From an uncultured Eubacteriales bacterium (lineage in GTDB: Bacteria > Bacillota > Clostridia > Oscillospirales > Oscillospiraceae), in contig CAJKDY010000009.1 in the NCBI GenBank assembly GCA_905198835.1, positions 1 to 64,000 of the forward strand: 64,000 nt of DNA, in the 5' to 3' direction. Position 1 is the first letter of the stretch. The number at the start of each line of letters is the position of its first letter. A program made the translations under genes and the position numbers. The notes under the pieces were generated by a model. It did not search any database, was not told the origin of the DNA, and worked only from the letters and a program-made list of their open reading frames with translations. Positions 57,923 to 64,000 of this stretch are shown here, piece after piece.

Positions 57923-58519
57923 ATGAAGGCTCTGACCCCCAAACAGCAGGAGATCTACGATTTTATCGTCACCTTTTCCGAGGACCACGGCTATCCGCCC
58001 TCGGTGCGGGAGATCGGCCAGGCCGTGGGATTGAAAAGTCCCTCCACCGTCCACTTCCACATGAAGGGCCTGGAAAACGCGGGGGTCCTCACCCGGGCCG
58101 CGGGCAAGACCCGGGCCATGACCCTGAACGAGGACGAGCCCGGGGCCAAGCGGGATAAGATCCCCCTGGTGGGCAATGTGGCCGCCGGGTCGCCCATTTT
58201 GGCCGAGGAGTGCGTGGAGGAATACCTGACCTACGACACCGAGGGCCTGGTGGGCGAGCATTTCGCCTTGAAGGTCCGGGGAGAGAGCATGCTCTACGCC
58301 GGTATTCTCCCCGGCGACCTGGTCATCGTCCATCAGCAGCAGAATTTTCGCAACGGCGACATCGTGGTCGCCCTCTTTGAGGACGAGGCCACGGTGAAGA
58401 CCTACAAGATGGACAAGGGTCACCTTTGGCTCATGCCGGAAAACCCCGACTACGACCCCATCGACGGCGAGGGCTGCGCCCTCCTGGGCAAAGTCGTTGC
58501 CGTCATTCGCAGATATTGA
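57923..58519 (+). CDS. lexA: LexA repressor
   Basis: 198 residues from the ATG 10 bases after GGAGGTG. N-terminal winged helix (LTPKQQEIYDFIVTFSEDHG, YPPSVREIGQAVGLKSPSTV) and C-terminal S24 protease with the Ala-Gly cleavage pair in VGNVAAGSPILAEE, catalytic Ser in VRGESMLYAGILPGD and Lys in EATVKTYKMD. It represses SOS genes until RecA triggers self-cleavage. Likely autoregulated through boxes in its promoter. Confidence 0.97.
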   Translation: MKALTPKQQEIYDFIVTFSEDHGYPPSVREIGQAVGLKSPSTVHFHMKGLENAGVLTRAAGKTRAMTLNEDEPGAKRDKIPLVGNVAAGSPILAEECVEEYLTYDTEGLVGEHFALKVRGESMLYAGILPGDLVIVHQQQNFRNGDIVVALFEDEATVKTYKMDKGHLWLMPENPDYDPIDGEGCALLGKVVAVIRRY

Positions 58520-58524
58520 CTTTC

Positions 58525-58600
58525 GGGCCGCTGGGGGCGATGCGTGCCGGTGGCACGCGTCCCATCGCACGACCGGGCCGACAGGCGAGACCAGCGGCCC
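58525..58600 (+). repeat. GGGCC-type long palindrome 3' of lexA
   Basis: Outer arms GGGCCGCTGG (58525-58534) and CCAGCGGCCC (58591-58600). An inner long stem carries GCGATG/CATCGC and CGTGCC-GGT-GGCACG. It starts 6 bases after the lexA stop. Its outer arms match the first unit of the nadE cluster (21656). Confidence 0.8.
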
Positions 58601-58672
58601 CTACCATCTCAACAGACCTATGCCCCGGAACACTTCTTGGACCACGTCTTTTCTCCGGCCAGTGAAAGCAGC

Positions 58673-58702
58673 AAAAAAGGACGCCTTAAGGCGTCCTTTT
58701 TT
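58673..58702. terminator. Bidirectional terminator after lexA
   Basis: AAAAAAGGACGCC (58673-58685), loop TTAA, GGCGTCCTTTTTT (58690-58702), between lexA and the convergent gene. Confidence 0.9.
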
Positions 58703-58711
58703 CTTTTGGGA

Positions 58712-59212
58712 TCACATCTCTCGCTCTACTACCGCGCGAAGCTGGCGGGCCATGCGGGCGGTCTCCTGGGCCAGCTGGTCGTATAGCTCGGCCAGGTCCG
58801 GTTCCGTAGTCCGGGACAGGTCCTCTAACCGGGCGTGCAGATGTCCCTCGGCCAGGTAGCGCTCCCGAAGGGCGGCTAAAAAGCCCAGCCCCTCTGGGAT
58901 GGCGGGGCGGGGCCAGTAACGCACGCCTGAGCGGATAAAGTAGGCCGCGCTGAGACGCCTGGCCTGGGCGGTCTTCTGGTCCCGGAGAGCTGCCAGTTCG
59001 CCACCTGCGCGGCGGGAACGGCGGGCCAGGACCCGGTAGATCTCCGCCCCCGCCAGGCACTCCGCCACCAGCTCCTGCAGCGCCGCGTCCACCGGGCCGA
59101 TCGGGGCGGGGGCGGCGGCGGGCGCCAGCTCCACCAGCCCCGTCCTCTGCGGGTCTACCCGGTCCCACACCTGGGCAAAGGCCTCCCTGTCCAGCATTGC
59201 CAGTTCATCCAT
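58712..59212 (-). CDS. Helical protein, possibly ferritin-like fold without metal ligands
   Basis: 166 residues from an ATG preceded by AAGGGGGCG. It opens MDELAMLDREAFAQVWDRVD, then is almost wholly helical: LQELVAECLAGAEIYRVLAR, LRDQKTAQARRLSAAYFIRS and LAELYDQLAQETARMARQLR. The spacing recalls four-helix ferritin-like proteins, yet the usual ExxH pairs are absent. Coupled to a 28-codon upstream ORF whose sequence mirrors its own N-terminus. Function unknown. Confidence 0.72.
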   Translation of the reverse strand: MDELAMLDREAFAQVWDRVDPQRTGLVELAPAAAPAPIGPVDAALQELVAECLAGAEIYRVLARRSRRAGGELAALRDQKTAQARRLSAAYFIRSGVRYWPRPAIPEGLGFLAALRERYLAEGHLHARLEDLSRTTEPDLAELYDQLAQETARMARQLRAVVEREM

Positions 59213-59291
59213 AGAAAAACGCCCCCTTGGCGTCCGCCCGGCTCCGCGCCTGGGCAAAGGTCCACTGATCCAGCACGGTAAGTCCATCCAT
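59205..59291 (-). CDS. 28-residue ORF paralogous to the next gene's N-terminus
   Basis: ATG 9 bases after AAGGAGG. It encodes a peptide opening MDGLTVLDQWTFAQARSR and ending AFFYG. Its stop (TGA) overlaps the start of the 166-residue gene (ATGGATGA). The DNA of the first 60 bases aligns with the start of that gene, so it is a partial tandem duplication or an older full gene cut short. It may act as a leader that couples translation. Confidence 0.55.
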   Translation of the reverse strand: MDGLTVLDQWTFAQARSRADAKGAFFYG

Positions 59292-59363
59292 ATAAAAGCG
59301 CCTCCTTGGCTGTGGTCTTAGTCCAACCTATGCCAAGGGGGCGTATTCGGTGTCAAAAGAGGC

Positions 59364-60257
59364 TTATTTGTGCCAGCAGCAAAGCTCCAGGGCTTTGGGA
59401 ATGTTCTCGATATCCACCTGGCTGTGGCTGCCGCCGCACTCGCCGTCCAGGGTCCACTCCGCCGTTTGGTCAAAAATGAACCGGGCCCTGGAGGTGCGAA
59501 GGCCGATGACCGGGCCGTCGGCGGTGGTCTTTTGGGACATGAGGGCGGCCAAAATGGCCTGGAACTCGGCGGGATTCTTGGGCTTGCGGACCAAGAGCAA
59601 CTCAAATTGGCCGTCGTCCAGCGCCACCTCCGGCACCGGCAGGTTCCGAAAGCCGCCCACAGAGCGGGTGTTGCCCACCATGCCAAAGATAAACTCGCCC
59701 TCCGTGCGGCCCTGGTCGTGCTCCACCGTCACGTTCCAGCTGCGGATATTGCCCAGCCGACCCACACCCTCAAAAATATACGCCATGTGGCCAAACATAT
59801 TTTTAAACTTCTGGGGCGTGGCGTAGCTCACGTCGGCAAAGAGGCCGAAGGCGGCCACGTATACAAAGGGCTGGCCGTTGAAGCGGCCCATGTCGCAGCG
59901 CATGGTCTCATGGCCGGTGGCCACATCGGCGGCTCGGCGCATATTCTTGGGCAGGTTGAGGTTACGGGAGACGTCGTTGGTGGAGCCGGCGGGGATGTAA
60001 CCCAGCACCGGGGGATCGTCCAGCTCCATCAGCCCCTCGATGACCTCATGGAGGGTGCCGTCCCCACCGCAGCAGACCACCCGGCGGTAGTGCCTGCCAA
60101 TCCCCCGGATCAGCCGGGTGGCGTCGCCGGGGCCCTGGGTGGGGTAGATCGCGGGCAGATAGCCCCGGAGCGCGAAGGCGTCGATGATGTCGGGCAGCTT
60201 TTTGCGCACCTTGCCCTGTCCGGCGCAGGGATTGTAGATAAAGAGCATTCGCTTCAT
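59364..60257 (-). CDS. Diacylglycerol kinase family lipid kinase
   Basis: 297 residues. DAGK catalytic fold: MLFIYNPCAGQGKVRKKLPD (about 4-23), VVCCGGDGTLHEVIEGLMEL (GGDGT motif, about 60-79) and GYIPAGSTNDVSRNLNLPK (about 86-104). The C-terminal beta domain includes GEFIFGMVGNTRSVGGFRNL. Related to DgkB and YegS; the lipid substrate is not readable. It has its own promoter and may be co-transcribed with the helical protein downstream. Confidence 0.93.
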   Translation of the reverse strand: MKRMLFIYNPCAGQGKVRKKLPDIIDAFALRGYLPAIYPTQGPGDATRLIRGIGRHYRRVVCCGGDGTLHEVIEGLMELDDPPVLGYIPAGSTNDVSRNLNLPKNMRRAADVATGHETMRCDMGRFNGQPFVYVAAFGLFADVSYATPQKFKNMFGHMAYIFEGVGRLGNIRSWNVTVEHDQGRTEGEFIFGMVGNTRSVGGFRNLPVPEVALDDGQFELLLVRKPKNPAEFQAILAALMSQKTTADGPVIGLRTSRARFIFDQTAEWTLDGECGGSHSQVDIENIPKALELCCWHK

Positions 60258-60302
60258 ATGGAAGCCTCCCCAGCGGAGCGCGTGAGATTTTACAGCAAGG
60301 TC

Positions 60303-60331
60303 ATTATACCCACCTGTGTCAAAATTTGCAA
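60303..60331 (-). promoter_or_regulatory. Promoter of the lipid kinase gene
   Basis: Minus strand: TTGCAA (60326-60331), 17-base spacer, TATAAT (60303-60308), about 45 bases before the ATG. Confidence 0.75.
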
Positions 60332-60353
60332 GGGGCCGTGATCTTCGCGATCT

Positions 60354-61106
60354 TCAGGCGTTTAGATAGCCGCCGTCGGCCACCAGCAGATGGCCGGTGA
60401 CAAAGTCGGAGGCGGGGGAGGCCAGAAAGACCACCGGGCCCATCAGGTCCTGGGGCTTGCCCCAGCGGCCCAGGGGGATGCGCGCGGTAATGGCGGCCAC
60501 GGCGGCGTCGCTTTGGCGCAGCTTGGCGGTGTTGTCGGTGACCATATAACCCGGGGCGATGGCGTTGACCTGGATGTTATACTTGCCCCACTCGTTGGCC
60601 CAGGCTCGGGTGAGGCCGTGGAGGGCGTGCTTACTGGCCACATAGGCCGCGTCGCCCCCACCGCCGCAGAGAGACTGGATGGAGCAGACGTTGACGATCT
60701 TGCCGGCGCCCAGGGCGATCATCTGCCGGGCAATGTCCCGGGTGAGCAAAAACACCGCGCGTAAATTGACCTCCATCACCGTGTCAAAGTCCTCCATGGT
60801 GTGGTCCTCAGCGGCGGAGAGCTTAATGATACCGGCGTTATTCACCAGAATATCCACTCTGCCAAAGGCGGCGATGGCCTCTTGGGCCACATCGGCGGCG
60901 GTGTCGCTGCGGGAGAGGTCAGCTTGGAGCTCATAAGCCCGGCGGCCCAGAGCCTCCACCATTCCCTTCGTCTCGCCCATGCCGTGAAGGCCCACGCCCA
61001 CGATATCCGCCCCCGCCTGGGCCAAAGCCAGGGCCATGGCCTGACCAAGGCCTCGGCTCACGCCGGTGACCAATGCCACCTTGCCGGTCAGATCAAAATC
61101 AGGCAT
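60354..61106 (-). CDS. kduD: SDR-family oxidoreductase, KduD-like
   Basis: 250 residues. Classical short-chain dehydrogenase: VALVTGVSRGLGQAMALALA (cofactor loop, about 10-29), NNAGI (about 89), YVASKHALHGLTRAWANEWG with catalytic Tyr-x-x-x-Lys (about 154) and NAIAPGYMVTDNTAKLRQ. The end GPVVFLASPASDFVTGHLLV closely follows KduD (2-dehydro-3-deoxy-D-gluconate 5-dehydrogenase). Gluconate 5-dehydrogenase is the alternative. No kduI or uronate genes adjoin. It overlaps the cupin gene by eight bases. Confidence 0.87.
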   Translation of the reverse strand: MPDFDLTGKVALVTGVSRGLGQAMALALAQAGADIVGVGLHGMGETKGMVEALGRRAYELQADLSRSDTAADVAQEAIAAFGRVDILVNNAGIIKLSAAEDHTMEDFDTVMEVNLRAVFLLTRDIARQMIALGAGKIVNVCSIQSLCGGGGDAAYVASKHALHGLTRAWANEWGKYNIQVNAIAPGYMVTDNTAKLRQSDAAVAAITARIPLGRWGKPQDLMGPVVFLASPASDFVTGHLLVADGGYLNA

Positions 61107-61521
61107 CGCCCTCTACCTCCTCTACGCTGGGATGGGGCAGGTAGCACTCGGCGTCCTGAAAGGCCGGGGCCACCACGCAGCTCACCAGCGCGAAATCACC
61201 CTTTACCACCCGGGTGGTCTGCCAGACGTTTTCGGGCGCCACGCCCACCAGGCTGTCCGGGCCGATGGTCTGCTTGGTACGCACCCCGCCGGGCCAGTCG
61301 CCCGTGCCGCCCAGGGTCATCTCCAGGATCCCTCCGGCGTGCCAGGTCCAGATCTCGTTGCTTTTGAGCTGGTGCCAGCGGGAGCGCTCCCCCTTCTTGA
61401 GCAGATAGTAGATACAACTCACCGTCTTGTCGTCTGCCGCGCGCCAGCAGGGGGCGAACCAGCCGCCCTCATCGCTCAGGGGCTGCATCCCTAAGGTCTT
61501 GATATACTCCTGCGCTGTCAT
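61099..61521 (-). CDS. DUF985-type cupin protein
   Basis: 140 residues from the ATG after AAAGGAG, overlapping the FNT gene stop (ATGA). Pattern of the cupin-5/DUF985 family: EGGWFAPCWRAADDKTVSCI, YYLLKKGERSRWHQLKSNEI with W-H, WTWHAGGILEMTLGG, GPDSLVGVAPENVWQTTRVV and LVSCVVAPAFQDAECYL. The family is functionally unsettled, with suggested sugar-phosphate or ascorbate-type ligands. Translationally coupled to both neighbours. Confidence 0.88.
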   Translation of the reverse strand: MTAQEYIKTLGMQPLSDEGGWFAPCWRAADDKTVSCIYYLLKKGERSRWHQLKSNEIWTWHAGGILEMTLGGTGDWPGGVRTKQTIGPDSLVGVAPENVWQTTRVVKGDFALVSCVVAPAFQDAECYLPHPSVEEVEGDA

Positions 61522-62153
61522 CGGCCTTGCTCCTTTCCGTTTTGAACGCGCCGCAGGACCGGGAACAGCACACCGCCCAAGGCGTTGCCCACGGTCATCA
61601 CCAGCAGGTACAAAAAGGCCTTGCCACTCCACGCCCCGGCGATGGAGAAATAGTACATGTTGGCCACGCAGTGCTCAAAGCCGCAGAGGATGAACACCGC
61701 CACGCCCAAAAACAGCGCGATGTACCGCCCCAGGTCATGGGGCGCTCTGTTAAAACCCTCCACGGCGATGTAGATCATGATATTGCAGAAGACGGCCAGG
61801 ATAAAAACGCTCAAGGGGCCGTCGTCCAGCTTGGTCTGGCAAAGGCCCAGGGCCTTTGCCGCCAAAGCGGGGCCCACCCGGGTCAGGGCAAGGGCCTGGG
61901 CCGCCAAAAAGGTCCCCGCCAGGTTGCCCAGCCAAATGAGGATCAGATCGGCGGCGTAGCGGCCGTCGTTTTCAAATACGTAGCACACCTTGCCGGTGAA
62001 AAGGTGGAGCTTGAACAGGCAGATGACAAAAAGCCCCACCGTAAAGAAAAGCGCCCCGGCCAGCTTGCTCTCCAGCGACAAAAAGGCCGTGCCCCCCAGG
62101 GCGATGCACAGCCCTGCCAGCACGCCCGACAGAAATACGCGAAGACGCTCCAC
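61518..62153 (-). CDS. Formate/nitrite transporter family channel
   Basis: 211 residues from a GTG 10 bases after AGGAG, downstream of the predicted transcript start. Six membrane helices of the FNT pentamer: LSGVLAGLCIALGGTAFLSL, GLFVICLFKLHLFTGKVCYV, LIWLGNLAGTFLAAQAL, FILAVFCNIMIYIAVEG and VAVFILCGFEHCVANMYYFS, where FEHCVANM contains the conserved channel His. FNT proteins pass formate, nitrite or similar anions; the substrate here is not defined. First of the FNT-cupin-KduD operon. Confidence 0.9.
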   Translation of the reverse strand: MERLRVFLSGVLAGLCIALGGTAFLSLESKLAGALFFTVGLFVICLFKLHLFTGKVCYVFENDGRYAADLILIWLGNLAGTFLAAQALALTRVGPALAAKALGLCQTKLDDGPLSVFILAVFCNIMIYIAVEGFNRAPHDLGRYIALFLGVAVFILCGFEHCVANMYYFSIAGAWSGKAFLYLLVMTVGNALGGVLFPVLRRVQNGKEQGR

Positions 62154-62183
62154 AGGCTCCACGCTCCTTTCTCTATGGGTATC

Positions 62184-62212
62184 AGTATACCAACTGCCAG
62201 GCAAGATTGCAA
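62184..62212 (-). promoter_or_regulatory. Promoter of the FNT-cupin-kduD operon
   Basis: Minus strand: TTGCAA (62207-62212), 17-base spacer, TATACT (62184-62189). The predicted start (about 62177) lies downstream of a TTG at 62204, ruling that codon out as the FNT start. Confidence 0.75.
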
Positions 62213-62244
62213 GAGCGAAAGGCCTTGCGTTTTAGGGCGGACGT

Positions 62245-62362
62245 GATATAATAGCCGCAAACGGCTATCATATCAACTTTATGCCGCTTTTGCTCCCCGG
62301 CTCCGCCGGGAACCGCAAAAGATGGCATATTATATCATACTGCTTCGCAGATATGATATAAT
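62245..62362. repeat. Three successive hairpins before the flavodiiron gene
   Basis: Hairpin 1, GATATAATAGCCG/CGGCTATCATATC (62245-62274). Hairpin 2, ATGCCGCTTTTGC with GCAAAAGATGGCAT and an inner CCCGGC/GCCGGG (62281-62328). Hairpin 3, ATTATATCATA/TATGATATAAT with inner CTGC-TTC-GCAG (62329-62362). The ATGATATAAT motif recurs at both ends. The right-hand TATAAT (62357-62362) may serve as a -10 box; no good -35 was seen. Confidence 0.75.
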
Positions 62363-62397
62363 TTCCCAAGAGTATTTTACAAAAGGAGGCCCTTTGC

Positions 62398-63558
62398 ATG
62401 AGACCCGAAATTTCCGACGCCGTGGTGTATGTGGGCGTGGACGACCTGGATTTGGACCTGTTTGAGAGCCAGTACCCCGTGCCAAACGGCGTGTCCTATA
62501 ACGCCTACGTCATTTTAGACGAGAAGATCGCCGTGATGGATACGGTGGACCGCCGGGCCACGGATGCGTGGCTGGAAAATGTGGAACACGCCCTGGCGGG
62601 CCGGACGCCCGACTACCTGGTCGTCTCCCACCTGGAGCCCGACCACAGCTACAATATTGGCCTGCTGTGCGACCGCTACCCCCAGATGAAGCTGGTGGGC
62701 AACGCCAAGACCTTTGCCATGCTGCCCCGGTTTTTCGATCTGCCCGATCTGGCCAGCCGCTCCGTCACCGTGGCCGAGGGAGACCAGCTGTGTCTGGGCA
62801 AACACACCCTGACCTTCTACATGGCCCCCATGGTCCACTGGCCCGAGGTAATGGTAAGCTACGAAAGCGCGGAAAAGCTGCTCTTTTCCGCAGACGGCTT
62901 TGGCAAGTTTGGCGCGCTGGATGCCGACGAGCCCTGGACAGACGAGGCCAGGCGCTACTACCTCAATATCGTGGGTAAGTACGGCGCGCCGGTCCAGGCC
63001 CTGCTGAAAAAGGCCGCAGGGCTGGACATCGCCAAAATTTTGCCCCTCCACGGCCCCATTTTGGCGGGCGATCTGTCCCCCTACCTGGAAAAATACCAGC
63101 TCTGGTCCACCTATGCCCCGGAGGAGCAGGGGGTTGCCATCTGCTTTTGCACCATCCACGGCAACACCGGCCAGGCGGCCCAGATGCTCCGGGAATTCTT
63201 AGAGGCGGCAGGGGTGAAGACCGCCTTTTTCGACCTGGCCCGGTGCGATATGTCCGCGGCGGTGGCGGCGGCCTTCCAGTATGACAAGTTGGTGCTGGCC
63301 GCTCCCACTTACGACGGCGGACTGTTTCCGCCCATGGAGGACTTTTTGGCCCACCTGAAGAGCAAGAACTTCCAAAAGCGCACCGTGGGCCTTATTGAAA
63401 ACGGCTCCTGGGCGCCTATGGCGGGCAAGCTGATGGCGGGGCTTTTGAGCCAGATGAAGGACGTGACCGTGCTGGAGCCCACCGTCAGCGTGGCCTCCAC
63501 CGTCACCGCCCAGACCCAGCCCCAGCTCCAGGCCCTGGCCCAGCAGCTGAGCAAGTAA
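62398..63558 (+). CDS. Flavodiiron protein (oxygen or nitric oxide reductase)
   Basis: 386 residues. N-terminal beta-lactamase-like diiron domain with all ligands: SHLEPDHSYNIG (His, Glu, Asp, His, about 78-89), APMVHWPEVM (His), FSADGFGKFG (Asp) and PLHGPILAGD (His). The C-terminal flavodoxin domain (about 245-385) has FCTIHGNTGQAAQMLR as the FMN phosphate loop and APTYDGGLFPPMEDFLAHLK. It removes O2 or NO in strict anaerobes. No fused rubredoxin, so an external electron donor is needed. ATG after AAAGGAGG. Confidence 0.96.
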   Translation: MRPEISDAVVYVGVDDLDLDLFESQYPVPNGVSYNAYVILDEKIAVMDTVDRRATDAWLENVEHALAGRTPDYLVVSHLEPDHSYNIGLLCDRYPQMKLVGNAKTFAMLPRFFDLPDLASRSVTVAEGDQLCLGKHTLTFYMAPMVHWPEVMVSYESAEKLLFSADGFGKFGALDADEPWTDEARRYYLNIVGKYGAPVQALLKKAAGLDIAKILPLHGPILAGDLSPYLEKYQLWSTYAPEEQGVAICFCTIHGNTGQAAQMLREFLEAAGVKTAFFDLARCDMSAAVAAAFQYDKLVLAAPTYDGGLFPPMEDFLAHLKSKNFQKRTVGLIENGSWAPMAGKLMAGLLSQMKDVTVLEPTVSVASTVTAQTQPQLQALAQQLSK

Positions 63559-63566
63559 AGAAAACG

Positions 63567-63600
63567 AAAAGAGACGGTCCCGGTTGGGACCGTCTCTTTT
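63567..63600. terminator. Bidirectional terminator after the flavodiiron gene
   Basis: AAAAGAGACGGTCCC (63567-63581), loop GGTT, GGGACCGTCTCTTTT (63586-63600) plus TT, between two convergent genes. Confidence 0.92.
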
Positions 63601-63621
63601 TTGCTGTTTTGACCCGGCTTC

Positions 63622-64000
63622 TTACGACGCGGCGGGCACGGTGTGGATAAAGGCGGGGGAGAAGGGGATCTGGTCGGTCCGGCCCAGGGAGAAGACCTTA
63701 GCGGTCTCGCCGGGACCTAGGGGCAGGTCCACGGGGATGGCGCCGGTCATGGCGGGCACCAGCTTCAACCCGGTCATGGCGCCGTCGGCGTCATAGGTGG
63801 CCACCAGCACGTTGCCCTTCATGGCATTGCCGGCGAAGGTGGCCTGAACGCTTTTGAGCGTGCCATCCTCCACCGTCCAAGACTCGTCGGCGTCGGCCAC
63901 GGAAAATTCATAGGTGTCTACGGCGGTGTTTGCGATCTCTTCACCGTCCACGGTGAGAATGATGTCGCTATAAGTCACGTCCATATTCCGGGCGCAGAAC
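63622..64000 (-). CDS. C-terminal end of a stalk-like secreted protein (partial)
   Basis: 126 codons remain open through the right edge, so the start lies outside the window. The visible part has ARNMDVTYSDIILTVDGEEI, the pattern that opens stalk-type domains (short YxDI...VDGKEI). A beta-rich segment follows (ESWTVEDGTLKSVQATFAGN, NVLVATYDADGAMTGLKLV), ending FSPAFIHTVPAAS. Probably one of several extracytoplasmic stalk or SLH proteins of this genome. No catalytic motif is visible. Confidence 0.6.
   Translation of the reverse strand, partial: FCARNMDVTYSDIILTVDGEEIANTAVDTYEFSVADADESWTVEDGTLKSVQATFAGNAMKGNVLVATYDADGAMTGLKLVPAMTGAIPVDLPLGPGETAKVFSLGRTDQIPFSPAFIHTVPAAS

Overview
The window is a GC-rich (clearly above 50% by eye), densely coded segment of a low-G+C-type (Firmicutes) anaerobe. 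The gene content points to a gut Oscillospiraceae-like clostridium (Flavonifractor/Lawsonibacter/Intestinimonas type): FeoA-FeoA-FeoB with a FeoB-associated Cys-rich peptide, a flavodiiron protein, YitT, a two-part chromate transporter, TTG/GTG starts with strong AGGAGG ribosome sites, and many secreted stalk or S-layer-like proteins. The genus is inference; no rRNA is present.

Layout. 1-2.5 kb: end of asnS, a secreted stalk/deacetylase-like protein, nagB. 2.5-5.8 kb: feo iron uptake operon divergent from a DtxR-family repressor, with palindromic operators between them. 6-16.9 kb: an AEC transporter and a complete AI-2 (autoinducer-2) uptake and processing locus, lsrACDBF divergent from lsrRK, with two cupin-fold genes after lsrK and no lsrG. 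16.9-25.8 kb: envelope proteins, split chromate transporter, nadE, proBA. 26-32 kb: trmL, then pgk-tpiA-gpmI-prfC. 32.2-39.2 kb: the nine-gene F-type ATP synthase operon, whose c subunit carries the two-carboxylate Na+ motif. 39.4-39.9 kb: tRNA-Met, tRNA-Glu, tRNA-Val. 40-47.7 kb: twin XRE regulators and a small Cys protein, then pta, psuG-psuK, a lipoprotein, yitT and an orphan parC/gyrA paralogue. 47.9-58.5 kb: two secreted proteins, XRE regulators, lepA, and a heterodimeric ABC exporter divergent from lexA. 58.7-64 kb: a helical protein with a coupled 28-codon leader ORF, a lipid kinase, an FNT-cupin-kduD operon, a flavodiiron protein and one partial gene.

The least expected signals are non-coding. 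(1) Two structured elements in the glycolytic operon, before tpiA and before gpmI, share sequence blocks and have stems that differ by paired changes. (2) A dispersed element of about 130 bp occurs in five copies, each touching or within a few bases of the stop codon of a minus-strand gene, all in the same orientation, with terminal stems that co-vary. (3) A separate GGGCC-type palindrome family also sits directly 3' of stop codons. Together these suggest extensive structured 3' ends or REP-like elements in this genome. The AI-2 locus, with two cupin-fold proteins where lsrG would be expected, is the best candidate for an unusual protein system.
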